Source: Cylindrospermum sp. FACHB-282
Lineage (GTDB): Bacteria > Cyanobacteriota > Cyanobacteriia > Cyanobacteriales > Nostocaceae
Length of the DNA stretch: 64,000 nucleotides
NCBI RefSeq assembly: GCF_014697195.1
Contig: NZ_JACJRJ010000027.1
Location: forward strand, 22,092 to 86,091
Direction: 5' to 3'
A program made the translations under genes and the position numbers. The notes under the pieces were generated by a model, which saw nothing but the letters and a program-made list of their open reading frames with translations, ran no database searches and was not told the origin of the DNA. Positions 9,656 to 17,804 of this stretch are shown here, in pieces. Each line of letters starts with the position of its first letter. Positions within the stretch are counted from its first letter, which is position 1.

Positions 9656-10375
9656 TCATCGATCAAGCAACCGCTGTCGCACCCCTTCAGCAATTTTATG
9701 ACCCAGATATTCAGGAATGAGGCTTTCATTCGGTCCTAACAAGTAGAGAATCAGCCTTGTGCGTCCGCGCCAAACCAGTAAATTGGCATTGACTACCAGC
9801 AAATCTTCCTGCCAGATGGCATACATCACTTTGTAAAATAATCCCGGTTGATTATCGGCTTCAATCACTAAGGCAGGGAGATGAAAAACCGGATCAACAT
9901 AGAACTCAGTTTGTACCTGCTCTAAGCCAGCGTCAAGGTTGAATTCTACCGCCAGCATCTCCTCCACCTCAAACCGCCCTCCTAAAGCCTCACGAATAGC
10001 GCGGCAGACGTTTTCTGCGGTTTTGTCAGTCAAGGCTTTGCTGCCACGAGACACCAGGAGTTTGATAAAAACTAACATCGGCGGTCGAATCTGACCGTAT
10101 AGACTTAGACCGTGGATAGTCAACCCGTAAGCTGCCAGCACACCAAAAATATCGCTGAGGAGAAAAGACTGGTTACGGTAGGCAAAATGCAGGGCACTTT
10201 TGCTACCTTCGGGTTTTAACTCGATCACAGCACGTCTAGTTTTATAGAGACGGTAGGCTAATCGTAAATTTTGCAGTTGAATCTCACTGCTAACAAATTG
10301 CTCGTAAAACTGCGGAAACGCTCGGTTAAAGCGCTTTAGGAGTTCCAGTGTCGAAGATTTTAAACCAGAAGCCAT
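9656..10375 (-). CDS. ACT-domain protein (tandem ACT, GlnD-C-terminus-like)
   Basis: 239 residues. Two ACT-like ligand-binding modules are visible: one around residues 65-130 (FLLSDIFGVLAAYGLTIHGLSL) and a second around 165-235 (ALVIEADNQPGLFYKVMYAIW followed by VVNANLLVWRGRTRLILYLL). Both carry the D-x-x-G-[LV] turn that begins the ACT helix. No catalytic domain is attached. Such stand-alone tandem ACT proteins are probably amino-acid sensors, but the ligand is unknown. ATG at 10375. It may share a transcript with the downstream hydrolase at 8656-9564. Confidence 0.75.
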   Translation of the reverse strand: MASGLKSSTLELLKRFNRAFPQFYEQFVSSEIQLQNLRLAYRLYKTRRAVIELKPEGSKSALHFAYRNQSFLLSDIFGVLAAYGLTIHGLSLYGQIRPPMLVFIKLLVSRGSKALTDKTAENVCRAIREALGGRFEVEEMLAVEFNLDAGLEQVQTEFYVDPVFHLPALVIEADNQPGLFYKVMYAIWQEDLLVVNANLLVWRGRTRLILYLLGPNESLIPEYLGHKIAEGVRQRLLDR

Positions 10376-10444
10376 CGTTGGGGGTAAGACTCCCTTGCTT
10401 TGTTAAAACTAAAGCTAAAAACGGTGTTATGTAGTTCCAAATAG

Positions 10445-10738
10445 TCATGCTATGAGTTGATCCGGAGTGATTCGGATTGGCTGTAAGCGTTGCTCCTCTG
10501 AAAGAGGCACTACAACAGCCTCTTTCCCCTTTACAAAAGCATTAGGGATCACTTTTTTAATGAGGTAGTCAATAACAAATCGGCTGGTTTTGTGTAGATA
10601 ATCATTAACTTTAGGTTTGCGTCTGGTATACAGTCGTTGAAGTTTCCTGATTTGAAAATTAGGATAGTCAGATATTTTAGTTTCTATAAAAGAATATACC
10701 TGAATATGCTTGAACGTAAAATTAACGACGTTTGGCAA
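10445..10738 (-). pseudogene. TnpB (IS200/IS605-type) remnant
   Basis: A 97-codon frame whose middle (residues ~30-65, QRLYTRRKPKVNDYLHKTSRFVIDYL) matches the central basic region of TnpB nucleases, where R-K-x-K-x-x-D-Y-x-H-K-x-S-R is typical. The flanks do not match: the RuvC residues, the zinc ribbon and the N terminus are all missing. The last 30 residues (from IPNAF onward) belong to a different repeat that also occurs at 63.96-64.0 kb. It is a dead fragment of an insertion sequence, here read on the minus strand. Confidence 0.55.
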
Positions 10739-11398
10739 TACTATTTCACTTTCATAGCCTAATATTTTGGGAAATTTACCCTAGCCTTGACAAAATAGTG
10801 TGGGAATTTTGAGAAGCTCATCAACAGCAACCAGAAATTTAAAACTATTTCTGGTTGTAGTATTTTCTAGGGGTGCGATGAAAGAAGGTACATCGGCTAC
10901 CATTCTCCAATCAACTCCCGCAAAATATCAGTTCGAGTTCTGCTATCTTACTCACAATATGGCTATAACAATTCTTTTTCTGCTTCTGTTATCGTCCAAG
11001 TGATATCCTTTTGAGACTTTGCCACAGCAGAATACCTCGTAATGTAGTATCTTGTATTGTAGTGGATAGAGAAATCAACCACTTGAAAAACCCAATATTT
11101 CCACAGATAACGTACCTTGACAAGAAAGCTTCTTCGTGAAAGACATTAAGGTGGGGCGCACCCAAATTTAAGGTTAAGGAGCGGAAAGCCCCTGTCAGCC
11201 CACAGACGACTAACAGTTGTTCCTCAGGAGTGGGAGTGTAAAAAGCATCGGCAGGATAAATCCTGCCAAGTTTTGTGTTAGCATGGTTTGATGAAGGATA
11301 AGTAGGTAACGCCAAAAGTATTTCAACCGTGAAAATACTGCGTAAACCAATCTAACGATTGAGTAACCTATTAAACTTAACAAGCGCCAAAAAACTAA
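10739..11398. other. Gene-poor stretch with transposon debris
   Basis: About 660 bp with only short unconvincing reading frames (a 108-codon minus-strand frame at 10989-11315 and a 67-codon plus-strand frame at 10800-11003). Neither shows a recognisable domain. It lies between a TnpB remnant and a transposon-end-like segment, and probably consists of decayed mobile DNA. Confidence 0.4.
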
Positions 11399-11399
11399 T

Positions 11400-11535
11400 T
11401 GGTACCAGTACGACGGGGCACGTCGGAATTTACGCTTGGGGAGAAGATGCCTCTACATTGGTTGGATAAGTCCTGTCAGAGCAAGCAACTTCGTAGAACC
11501 AAGAATTCCCTGATTTCTCATCAGGGTAGTGTCAA
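11400..11535 (+). mobile_element. Candidate IS605-type right end / omega-RNA-like remnant
   Basis: A GC-richer stretch that ends in a 7-bp perfect hairpin (CCCTGAT at 11508-11514, loop TTCTC, ATCAGGG at 11520-11526) followed by TAGTGTCAAA. A terminal hairpin next to a GTGTCAA-like end resembles the right ends of cyanobacterial TnpB-carrying elements, where the guide RNA overlaps the transposon end. No tnpB precedes it on this strand. It could instead be a conserved 5' leader of the GNAT gene that starts 63 bp further on. The identification is by recalled resemblance only. Confidence 0.35.
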
Positions 11536-11598
11536 ACGTGAATCAACACTCAAAAAGAGTGGAAAACATTTCAGTTATATTACCCGAACCACGTTGGC

Positions 11599-12171
11599 AT
11601 GGGTTTTTGGAAAACTTGGTTTAGTACCCCTGAAGCTGTAGCGACAACTAAAACAACTCCCTTTGAAGAGCATACAGCAGAATCTGCGGGCAACTCTAGC
11701 CCTAGTAGCGTTGGCGAAGCTTCCAGTTTCGCCCAGCGTACGGAAGGCAAGGAGGCTCGTATCGTTTTCAGTACGGAGCGAGATATCGATCTGTATGAAC
11801 TAGAAGAACTCTGTGATGCAGTCGGTTGGTCGCGTCGTCCTCTGAGAAAAGTAAAAAAAGCCATTGAGCATAGTTTTCTCGTTGCCTCAATGTGGCAAGT
11901 GCGAGGAAACCAAAAACGGCTGATTGGTTTTGCCCGTGCTACCTCAGATCATGCGTTTAATGCCACTATTTGGGATGTGGTAGTTCACCCAGACTTTCAA
12001 GGTCAAGGACTGGGTAAATCTTTGATGAAATACGTCCTCAAAAAACTGAGGAGTGAAGAGATTAGCAATGTCACTCTCTTCGCAGACCCCCATGTTGTCG
12101 ATTTCTATCGAACTATGGGCTTCATGTCCGATCCTGAAGGCATTAAAGGGATGTTTTGGTATCCTCACTAA
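11599..12171 (+). CDS. GNAT-family N-acetyltransferase
   Basis: 190 residues. The first ~55 residues are polar and low-complexity. The acetyltransferase core follows, with the central strand [24 protein letters not shown] and the acetyl-CoA loop [11 protein letters not shown] (Q-x-x-G-x-G). It ends with the [18 protein letters not shown] segment typical of GNAT motif B. The family resembles cyanobacterial/plastid GNAT enzymes (the plastid group includes NSI/SNAT). The natural substrate is not deducible. A shorter paralogue sits at 17236-17703, with the same FARATSDxxxxATIWDVVxHP core. Confidence 0.88.
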   Translation: MGFWKTWFSTPEAVATTKTTPFEEHTAESAGNSSPSSVGEASSFAQRTEGKEARIVFSTERDIDLYELEELCDAVGWSRRPLRKVKKAIEHSFLVASMWQVRGNQKRLIGFARATSDHAFNATIWDVVVHPDFQGQGLGKSLMKYVLKKLRSEEISNVTLFADPHVVDFYRTMGFMSDPEGIKGMFWYPH

Positions 12172-12503
12172 ATCCCCAATCTAAAATACAAATAAAACTG
12201 CTTGCCACAAGAAAATCAACAATGATGGGTGAGCTACCCACCACCAAGCCTTGTGGTTATGGTGGGGGCTGATGAAATCACAGGGGAGTGCCAAAGCAAG
12301 GACTTGCGTCTACTCCTCAGTATTACCTTCCCTTCTTTCTTTAGCAGAGACGGCTGTCCCATCGACCATTGAAAGCAAATTCTCAAAGGAGTTTGCAATT
12401 AGTCTAATTATCTGATATAATCACATTAATACTTCGGTCAAGCATTAATTCTGTGCTGTTTTGTATAGCCAAGGCTAGACCACTAAAAGTAGACTAATTT
12501 ATC
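12172..12503. other. Intergenic region before tRNA-Pro, no gene seen
   Basis: 332 bp without a supported gene. Around 12225-12270 there are complementary GGTG/CACC-rich segments that could fold, but no terminator-type T run follows. The last ~80 bp are AT-rich and presumably hold the tRNA promoter. Confidence 0.4.
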
Positions 12504-12577
12504 CGGGATGTAGCGCAGCTTGGTAGCGCGCCTGCTTTGGGAGCAGGATGTCGCAGGTTCAAATCCTGTCATCCCGA
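12504..12577 (+). tRNA. tRNA-Pro (UGG)
   Basis: 74 nt. The acceptor stem CGGGATG pairs with CATCCCG (12570-12576), with A as the discriminator. The D arm is GCGCAGCTTGGTAGCGC, the anticodon stem CCTGC/GCAGG has the loop TTTGGGA, giving anticodon TGG at 12538-12540, and the T arm contains GGTTCAAATCC. The CCA end is not encoded. No intron. Confidence 0.97.
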
Positions 12578-13030
12578 TTTTAAAGATCAGACTTAATTAC
12601 CGAATGTTTTCTTAGGCAGCAGTCAGATACTCCAACAACTGGCTTTTGTATAGACTTAAGTGGATATTTAATTCATGGTATTTGGAACGATTATTTCAGT
12701 AATATCGTCACCCATAACTGGAAAAGAGAATAAAATGGCATTGTTTTAGCTTAAAGGTCGGGGAAATTTTTCGCCGCTTGAGACGACATACAACAAGCAT
12801 CTACAGTATTTTGTAGTGAATAGCAAGGCAAATTCTGAAAAAAGCAGCTTTAACACAGTCAGTTAGTCAAGGCGATACTAGAACAACTTGACTGTTAACA
12901 GTCAATGGTTGTGATGGGTTTTTTACAACTCAAATGGATTGCTATATAACTAAAACTAGTTGGTGCTGTACAAATCCTACCATTTGTCTGATTGTCTGAG
13001 TTAATTGAAATATTGACGCGAGGAGCAGTC
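12578..13030. other. Intergenic region tRNA-Pro to tic22
   Basis: 453 bp with no plausible coding region. A 97-codon frame on the minus strand (12895-13188) overlaps the start of the Tic22-like gene and is a shadow. The tic22 ribosome binding site (GAGGAG, about 13019-13024) is at its right end. Confidence 0.4.
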
Positions 13031-13849
13031 ATGAAATCATTGGTTCGCTGGGGCGCAACATTGGGTTTAGTCGGGAGTACGCTGCTGGGAACGGTTTTTG
13101 GCATAAATCTCTCAGTACTGGCATTGTCAGAACAACAAATAAAAGATAAATTAGACTCAGTACCTGTGTATTTGATTACTAATGACAAAGGCTTACCCTT
13201 AAGTCGCGCCCTGCCTGAGGGTGAAAATGGGCAAAAAGGTGGTGGTTCGGTGACAGGGGTCTATATGAGTCGGCAGGAGGCTCAAGCTTTTATCGCCGAA
13301 CTGCGGAAGGTGAAAGGTAAAGATCCAAAGCTGGACGAAGTGGCGAAAACTCTACAAGTGACAGCAGTGCCTCTAGGGATAATTTATCAGCAATTGCAAG
13401 AAACCAAAAACCAACCAAATCGCCTTGTATTTGCCTTTAAACCTGTGGATCAAGAGATTCAGGGGGCGTTGGAATTGTTGCGTCAAAGTGGTCAAAAGGT
13501 AGATCAGTTTAAGAGTGTGCCTGTTTTTGCTGTCAGATTTGCACCAGAACAGGGGTATGTACCAATTCAAATGACATCTGATAAACAGCAACTTATTCCG
13601 CTATTTCTCAGTAAGCAAGATGCACAAGGTTTATTGAACCAGGTGAAGCCAAAGTATCCTAAAGCTGATATTCAAGTAATAGACGTAGATGGGGTGATTA
13701 AAACCTTACAGGGTAAAAACGATTCCTGGCTTAACCAAGTTGTCTTAGTGCCATCTCCAGAGTCTAGAGAATATATCAAGACGCTGCCTAGGGATAATGC
13801 GCCCAAAACTCCTGCTACTTCACAGCCTAAGAAGCCTAATCAACGTTAA
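13031..13849 (+). CDS. tic22: Tic22-like periplasmic protein
   Basis: 272 residues from the ATG at 13031, which has a strong ribosome binding site (GAGGAG) 7 bp upstream. The earlier in-frame start at 12992 lacks one. The N-terminal signal sequence (about residues 1-30) is followed by the repeated half-domains of Tic22: KLDSVPVYLITNDKGLPL/VYMSRQEAQAFI, then QFKSVPVFAVRFAPEQGYVPI/LFLSKQDAQGLLNQV. The tail is Pro/Lys-rich. Cyanobacterial Tic22 is a periplasmic/thylakoid-lumen chaperone-like factor needed for outer-membrane biogenesis. The next gene, prmC, starts 3 bp after its stop codon, so the two are probably cotranscribed. Confidence 0.9.
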   Translation: MKSLVRWGATLGLVGSTLLGTVFGINLSVLALSEQQIKDKLDSVPVYLITNDKGLPLSRALPEGENGQKGGGSVTGVYMSRQEAQAFIAELRKVKGKDPKLDEVAKTLQVTAVPLGIIYQQLQETKNQPNRLVFAFKPVDQEIQGALELLRQSGQKVDQFKSVPVFAVRFAPEQGYVPIQMTSDKQQLIPLFLSKQDAQGLLNQVKPKYPKADIQVIDVDGVIKTLQGKNDSWLNQVVLVPSPESREYIKTLPRDNAPKTPATSQPKKPNQR

Positions 13850-13852
13850 GGT

Positions 13853-14767
13853 ATGACGGATCAACAGCCAAAGGTAGTTTCTGGTTTACAACTTTGGCAA
13901 TGGCGTCATCGGGCTATCCTGGCGGCAGGAGCTACTGATGTGCCACTGGTGGAGGTAGATTGGCTTCTGCAAGAGGTAGCTGGCTTAGATCGCTTGGCGC
14001 TACGTTTGGAGTCTTTCAAGGACTGGCCTCAGATGCAGATGGATCTGTCTCTAGAAGAGTTAGACCATCTGTGGCAAAGGCGATTAAATGACCGCTTGCC
14101 AGTGCAGTACATTGCCGGAGTTACGCCTTGGCGATGGTTTAAAATCGCCGTGTCGAGGGCTGTTTTAATTCCCAGACCAGAAACAGAGTACTTGATTGAT
14201 TTAGCTGTGGCAGTCGCTGCTAGGGATGGGGCAAAAGAGCCTTTACGGTCAGGACATTGGGCAGATTTGGGCACTGGTAGTGGCGCGATCGCTCTGGGGT
14301 TGGCAGATGCTTTGCCAGAAGCAACCATCCATGCTGTCGATTACAGTCCGGAAGCCTTGGCGATCGCTCAAGCCAATGCCCAAAATTTGGGTCTGGCTGA
14401 AGGCATTCGCTTTTATCAAGGTTCTTGGTGGGAGCCGCTATCATCCCTCAAAGGTCAGTTTAGCGGTATGGTGTCGAACCCGCCCTATATTCCCACCAGT
14501 ACTTTGCCTACTCTACAACCGGAAGTCTTTAACCATGAACCACATTTAGCTTTAGATGGGGGGGCTGATGGTTTAGATTGCATCCGCCATTTAATCGCTA
14601 TCTCCCCCAATTATTTACGCCCTGGTGGGGTATGGCTGATTGAGATGATGGCAGGACAGGCAGAAGCAGTACGGGAACTGCTAGAAGCTCAAGGTAGCTA
14701 TTGCAATATTTCAATTCACGCTGATTTGGCGGGGATTGAACGTTTTGCTTTGGCGTATAGAAGTTAG
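13853..14767 (+). CDS. prmC: Release factor glutamine methyltransferase PrmC (HemK)
   Basis: 304 residues; methylates the Gln of the GGQ loop in release factors RF1/RF2 using S-adenosylmethionine. Seen: the N-terminal helical domain (1-95), the RPETEYLID entry motif (~108-116), the SAM loop ADLGTGSGAIALGL (137-150) and the active-site NPPY at 209-212 (SNPPYIP). Length is normal. It starts 3 bp after tic22, so translation is likely coupled. Confidence 0.95.
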   Translation: MTDQQPKVVSGLQLWQWRHRAILAAGATDVPLVEVDWLLQEVAGLDRLALRLESFKDWPQMQMDLSLEELDHLWQRRLNDRLPVQYIAGVTPWRWFKIAVSRAVLIPRPETEYLIDLAVAVAARDGAKEPLRSGHWADLGTGSGAIALGLADALPEATIHAVDYSPEALAIAQANAQNLGLAEGIRFYQGSWWEPLSSLKGQFSGMVSNPPYIPTSTLPTLQPEVFNHEPHLALDGGADGLDCIRHLIAISPNYLRPGGVWLIEMMAGQAEAVRELLEAQGSYCNISIHADLAGIERFALAYRS

Positions 14768-14808
14768 ACAAAGACAGGGGAACTTATCTTAGAGGTTTTT
14801 TCAATGAA

Positions 14809-14941
14809 GATAATCCGCTAATAGGGGTTGAAACTCGCCTCTCCTGTTAAGATAATCCCAATTGGGGATTGAAACTCCCTTCTCCTCTCAAAATCCCCAT
14901 TGGGAATTGAAACTCTCCAAATCCCTATTGGGGATTGAAAA
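14809..14941. repeat. Degenerate tandem palindromic repeat resembling CRISPR repeats
   Basis: Four imperfect units end in TTGAAAC (or TTGAAAA): 14809-14834, 14851-14875, about 14890-14913 and 14919-14941. Each has a small palindrome (AATCCC...GGGATT) before the GAAAC end, very like cyanobacterial CRISPR repeats. However, the intervals are only about 16, 14 and 5 nt and resemble one another (CTCTCC/TTCTCCTCTC). The spacing of unit ends falls from 41 to 38 to 28 bp. No cas gene is nearby. It is either a minisatellite or a CRISPR relic that lost its spacers. Confidence 0.7.
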
Positions 14942-14944
14942 CTC

Positions 14945-15220
14945 ATGTTGAACATCACAAATACCAATTTTAGAATTACTCGCAATAACTCCATTTTTGA
15001 AAATGAAGCAATGAGAGAAATTGCTTATAGTATGGATTTATTGATTCCTGGATTGTATTTATGGCTACTAGGGATACATCTTCGGATTGGTGGTGCGGTT
15101 CCTGACGATCAACCTTACAGATATCCAGGTCAGATACACAGTAAGGCGGGTATAGCTTTAGTATTGCCAGGGTATAAGATATTTACAACTTACCAGGGTA
15201 CTTATGACCCCCAGCCTTAA
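14945..15220 (+). CDS. Hypothetical protein, 91 residues
   Basis: Starts with an ATG 4 bp after the palindromic repeat array. The product has a hydrophobic middle (DLLIPGLYLWLLGIHLRIGG, about residues 32-50) and no recognised domain. Its last ~17 codons fall in a 38-bp sequence that is repeated, imperfectly, at 15302-15338 just before the next small gene. Codon content is AT-rich. It may be a real small accessory gene or a decayed one. Confidence 0.4.
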   Translation: MLNITNTNFRITRNNSIFENEAMREIAYSMDLLIPGLYLWLLGIHLRIGGAVPDDQPYRYPGQIHSKAGIALVLPGYKIFTTYQGTYDPQP

Positions 15221-15332
15221 TTTCTGTTCTAGCACAAGGTATTTAAAGTTTACTAGAATTTATTGCCAAAAAGGCAATTTAAGAGATTGTAAGTAAGGTA
15301 AGGTACAAGATACTTACAAATTACCAGGCGTT

Positions 15333-15560
15333 ATGACTCTGAATAGGCATCAAATACAGGGGCTGCCAGAGTTTAAGTGTACGATTTTAGACTCAAACCA
15401 ATTTGAGAAGTTAATGAATGATGCTGGTTATTCTATGTCGGGAACTGCTCCGGCGCAAGGAAACAGGATTAAGGTTTGGTGGGTTCATGATGAATACCCA
15501 AGAGTGGAGTCTATTTACAGTCCTGATAAGAAAAAGGTTATAACTGCCTATCATGTGTAA
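15333..15560 (+). CDS. Hypothetical protein, 75 residues
   Basis: ATG at 15333, product begins MTLNRHQIQG and has a compact alpha/beta composition with VWWVHDEYPRVESIYS and a basic end (PDKKKVITAYHV). No family recognised. The composition looks like that of a genuine small soluble protein. Its start lies at the end of the second copy of a 38-bp imperfect direct repeat. It sits directly upstream of tsaC on the same strand with a 100-bp gap. Confidence 0.5.
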   Translation: MTLNRHQIQGLPEFKCTILDSNQFEKLMNDAGYSMSGTAPAQGNRIKVWWVHDEYPRVESIYSPDKKKVITAYHV

Positions 15561-15660
15561 GTGATGGCTATACCCAAAGTTAGGTATCGCAAATTATCTT
15601 TGAAAAGAAAGAAAGGGTAAAACTAAATCTTTATCTTTTACGAATTAAAAATTCTAAATT

Positions 15661-16257
15661 ATGAATGTTTCTTTAGAAGAACTGATAAATAAGGCTAAAG
15701 CTGGCTGTTTAGTGAGTTTTCCTACAGATACTGTTCCCGCACTCGCAGTTTTACCAGAAAAAGCCGAATTAATTTTTATTGCTAAACAGCGTTCTCAGGA
15801 TAAACCTTTGATTTTGATGGCTGCTAGTGCTGCTGATTTGTGGCCTTATGTGAAAGGTAGTGATGTGGAGCGTCAGATTTGGGAAGAATTAGTAAGTAAA
15901 TATTGGCCGGGAGCGCTGACGTTAGTTTTACCAGCAAGCCATCGCCTGCCAAAGGCGATGAACCCGATTGACTCGACAACAATTGGGATTAGAGTGCCGA
16001 ATTGTGCGATCGCTCAAACTATTTTGGCACAAACGGGGCCTCTAGCCACCACAAGCGCTAATTTATCAGGTCAGCCACCCTTGCAGACAATCGCAGAAAT
16101 TGAGGCTACATTCCCGGAAGTTCTGACTCTGGAAACAAAAGCACACCAGGGCGAAATAGCAGGAATGGGTCTACCTTCCACCGTTGCCAAATGGACGGGG
16201 ATGAATTGGCAAATTTTGCGGCAAGGTGCCATTAAGTTAGATAATTCGGCAAGGTAG
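15661..16257 (+). CDS. tsaC: L-threonylcarbamoyladenylate synthase (TsaC/YrdC/Sua5 family)
   Basis: 198 residues; makes threonylcarbamoyl-AMP from threonine, bicarbonate and ATP, the donor for TsaD. Seen: the KAGCLVSFPTDTVPALAVLP entry loop, IFIAKQRSQDKPLILM, the central YWPGALTLVLP motif, then IGIRVPNCAIAQ and TTSANLSGQPP. It lacks the extra C-terminal domain of Sua5, so it is the short TsaC type. ATG at 15661. Confidence 0.93.
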   Translation: MNVSLEELINKAKAGCLVSFPTDTVPALAVLPEKAELIFIAKQRSQDKPLILMAASAADLWPYVKGSDVERQIWEELVSKYWPGALTLVLPASHRLPKAMNPIDSTTIGIRVPNCAIAQTILAQTGPLATTSANLSGQPPLQTIAEIEATFPEVLTLETKAHQGEIAGMGLPSTVAKWTGMNWQILRQGAIKLDNSAR

Positions 16258-16361
16258 CAGCAACGTTTACGCAGCGTCTCTACATGGATGATGGACTAGA
16301 AAATCCGGAATTTCAGGAAAGCGTATTTGCGGTCAATTAACAAGTTAATAATTGCCAGACT

Positions 16362-17294
16362 ATGAATGTGAGCGACTGGGTATATCTAGGAGCAGGAATA
16401 GCATTAGGGATGGGTTTTTGTGGGTTATTTGCGCGCTCGGCAAAGGCTACATCTGGCTCATCTTCAGTATTGCTCGAAGAACAACAGCATCTGCCACTAC
16501 TCTTACAACAGGTGAAGCAAACCCAGCTGGCATACGAAATGGCAGCCCAAATGAGCCAGTTTAAAGCGGGTTTTTTGGCAAGGACAACCCATGAATTGCG
16601 ATCGCCCCTGAATGGTCTGATTGGCTTGCACCAGTTAATTTTGTCGGATTTGTGTGAAGATCCGGCTGAAGAGCGAGAATTTATTGCTCAAGCTCATGAG
16701 CGGGCGCTGAAATTACTGAAGCTGATTGATGAAATTCTCAGCATTGCCAGAACAGAACATGGGAACAGCAAATTAGATATTCAACCCCTAGCATTAGCTG
16801 AAGTGCTACAGGAAGTTGATAAATTAACTTATATGCTGGCAGCAAATCGCAATTTTCCCTTTCTCGTTTTACCCCCCGCTCCCGAAACTTATGTTTTGGC
16901 AGATCCTCGTTGGCTACGCCAAGTATTGGTAAATTTAGTAGACACAGCTATTTCTCAGATGGAGTTCGGCAGCCTCTGCCTTTCCAGTAGAGTTGCACCG
17001 ACAAATAATTTTGTCTACATTTGGTTGGATGTGCCCACTCATGCTGTGCCCTGGAGTGAGCCGATAGATTTAATCAAATCTGAAGACAAGCCTGTAGAGG
17101 AGAATGTAGGTTTATCTCCAGGAATGAAGCTATTACTCAATCAAACCTTAATGGAAGTGATGGGAGGAAAACTGGAAATCCTGCTTTCTCCCACAGACAA
17201 GGAAGCAAAGGAGCAGCTTACTAGGCTACAAGTTTCTATCCCCCTAGTGATTCCTGAAGCTGAATTTCCCCAGTTGGCAGAGAACCCAAGTTAG
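16362..17294 (+). CDS. Histidine-kinase-like protein with a degenerate ATPase domain
   Basis: 310 residues. One N-terminal membrane helix (about 6-24), a coiled linker, then a HisKA dimerisation domain with the H box HELRSPLNGL (phospho-accepting His77). The region where the HATPase domain follows is present but abnormal. The N box reads NLVDTAIS (191-198), with Thr195 in place of the Mg-chelating Asn. I see no D-x-G-x-G (G1) or G-x-G-L-G (G2) boxes before the C terminus. It is probably unable to autophosphorylate, and may be a phosphoacceptor or scaffold. The 3' end overlaps the convergent GNAT gene by 59 bp. Confidence 0.78.
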   Translation: MNVSDWVYLGAGIALGMGFCGLFARSAKATSGSSSVLLEEQQHLPLLLQQVKQTQLAYEMAAQMSQFKAGFLARTTHELRSPLNGLIGLHQLILSDLCEDPAEEREFIAQAHERALKLLKLIDEILSIARTEHGNSKLDIQPLALAEVLQEVDKLTYMLAANRNFPFLVLPPAPETYVLADPRWLRQVLVNLVDTAISQMEFGSLCLSSRVAPTNNFVYIWLDVPTHAVPWSEPIDLIKSEDKPVEENVGLSPGMKLLLNQTLMEVMGGKLEILLSPTDKEAKEQLTRLQVSIPLVIPEAEFPQLAENPS

Positions 17295-17703
17295 TTTGGT
17301 TGTGTAGCACCATTGTGGTGGTGGTATTGGACTGGAAACCAATTTTTTCGTAGAACTCCTGTTGGTGAGTGGTCATCAGGTAAACGCGCTCAACCTGCAT
17401 CCGGGGATGGCTGAGAACAGTTTCTACTAATTTGATTCCCAGCCCATTACCACGATATTCTGGGTGAATGACAACATCCCAAATTGTGGCGCGATAGATG
17501 CCATCGGAAGTGGCCCTAGCAAAGCCAATGAGTTTTTCTCCATCCCAAATGCAAATTACTGGATCGCTGTTGGCAATGGCTATGGCCAAATCCTCAATAC
17601 TACGCCCTTTTGCCCAAAAAGCTGAAATATTTAGTAGCTCCTGGAGTTGGTGCAGGTCAATTTCGGCATGACGGTCGCTAAATTGAATCTGAGGAAAGTT
17701 CAT
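17236..17703 (-). CDS. GNAT-family N-acetyltransferase
   Basis: 155 residues from the ATG at 17703. Core: [24 protein letters not shown], then the acetyl-CoA loop YRGNGLGIKLV (R-x-x-G-x-G) and the YLMTTHQQEFYEKIGF motif. It shares its core with the GNAT at 11599-12171 but lacks that protein's N-terminal extension. Its last 19 codons overlap the end of the histidine-kinase-like gene on the opposite strand, so the two transcripts must be antisense at their 3' ends. Confidence 0.87.
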   Translation of the reverse strand: MNFPQIQFSDRHAEIDLHQLQELLNISAFWAKGRSIEDLAIAIANSDPVICIWDGEKLIGFARATSDGIYRATIWDVVIHPEYRGNGLGIKLVETVLSHPRMQVERVYLMTTHQQEFYEKIGFQSNTTTTMVLHNQTNLGSLPTGEIQLQESLGG

Positions 17704-17804
17704 TATGTAGACACCCAATTTTGGCAGGATCTTGGCTATTGTTTAGTCATATTTTGCTAGAAAGTACTGAAAACGTATATCTATATGCAACTATTTGCTT
17801 GCTT

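Noticed and set aside
10989..11315. 108-codon minus-strand frame
   Set aside because: Composition and lack of any motif suggest non-coding transposon debris.
14809..14941. A functional CRISPR array
   Set aside because: Intervals of 16, 14 and 5 nt that resemble each other are not spacers, units are imperfect, and no cas genes are nearby. Kept only as a repeat.
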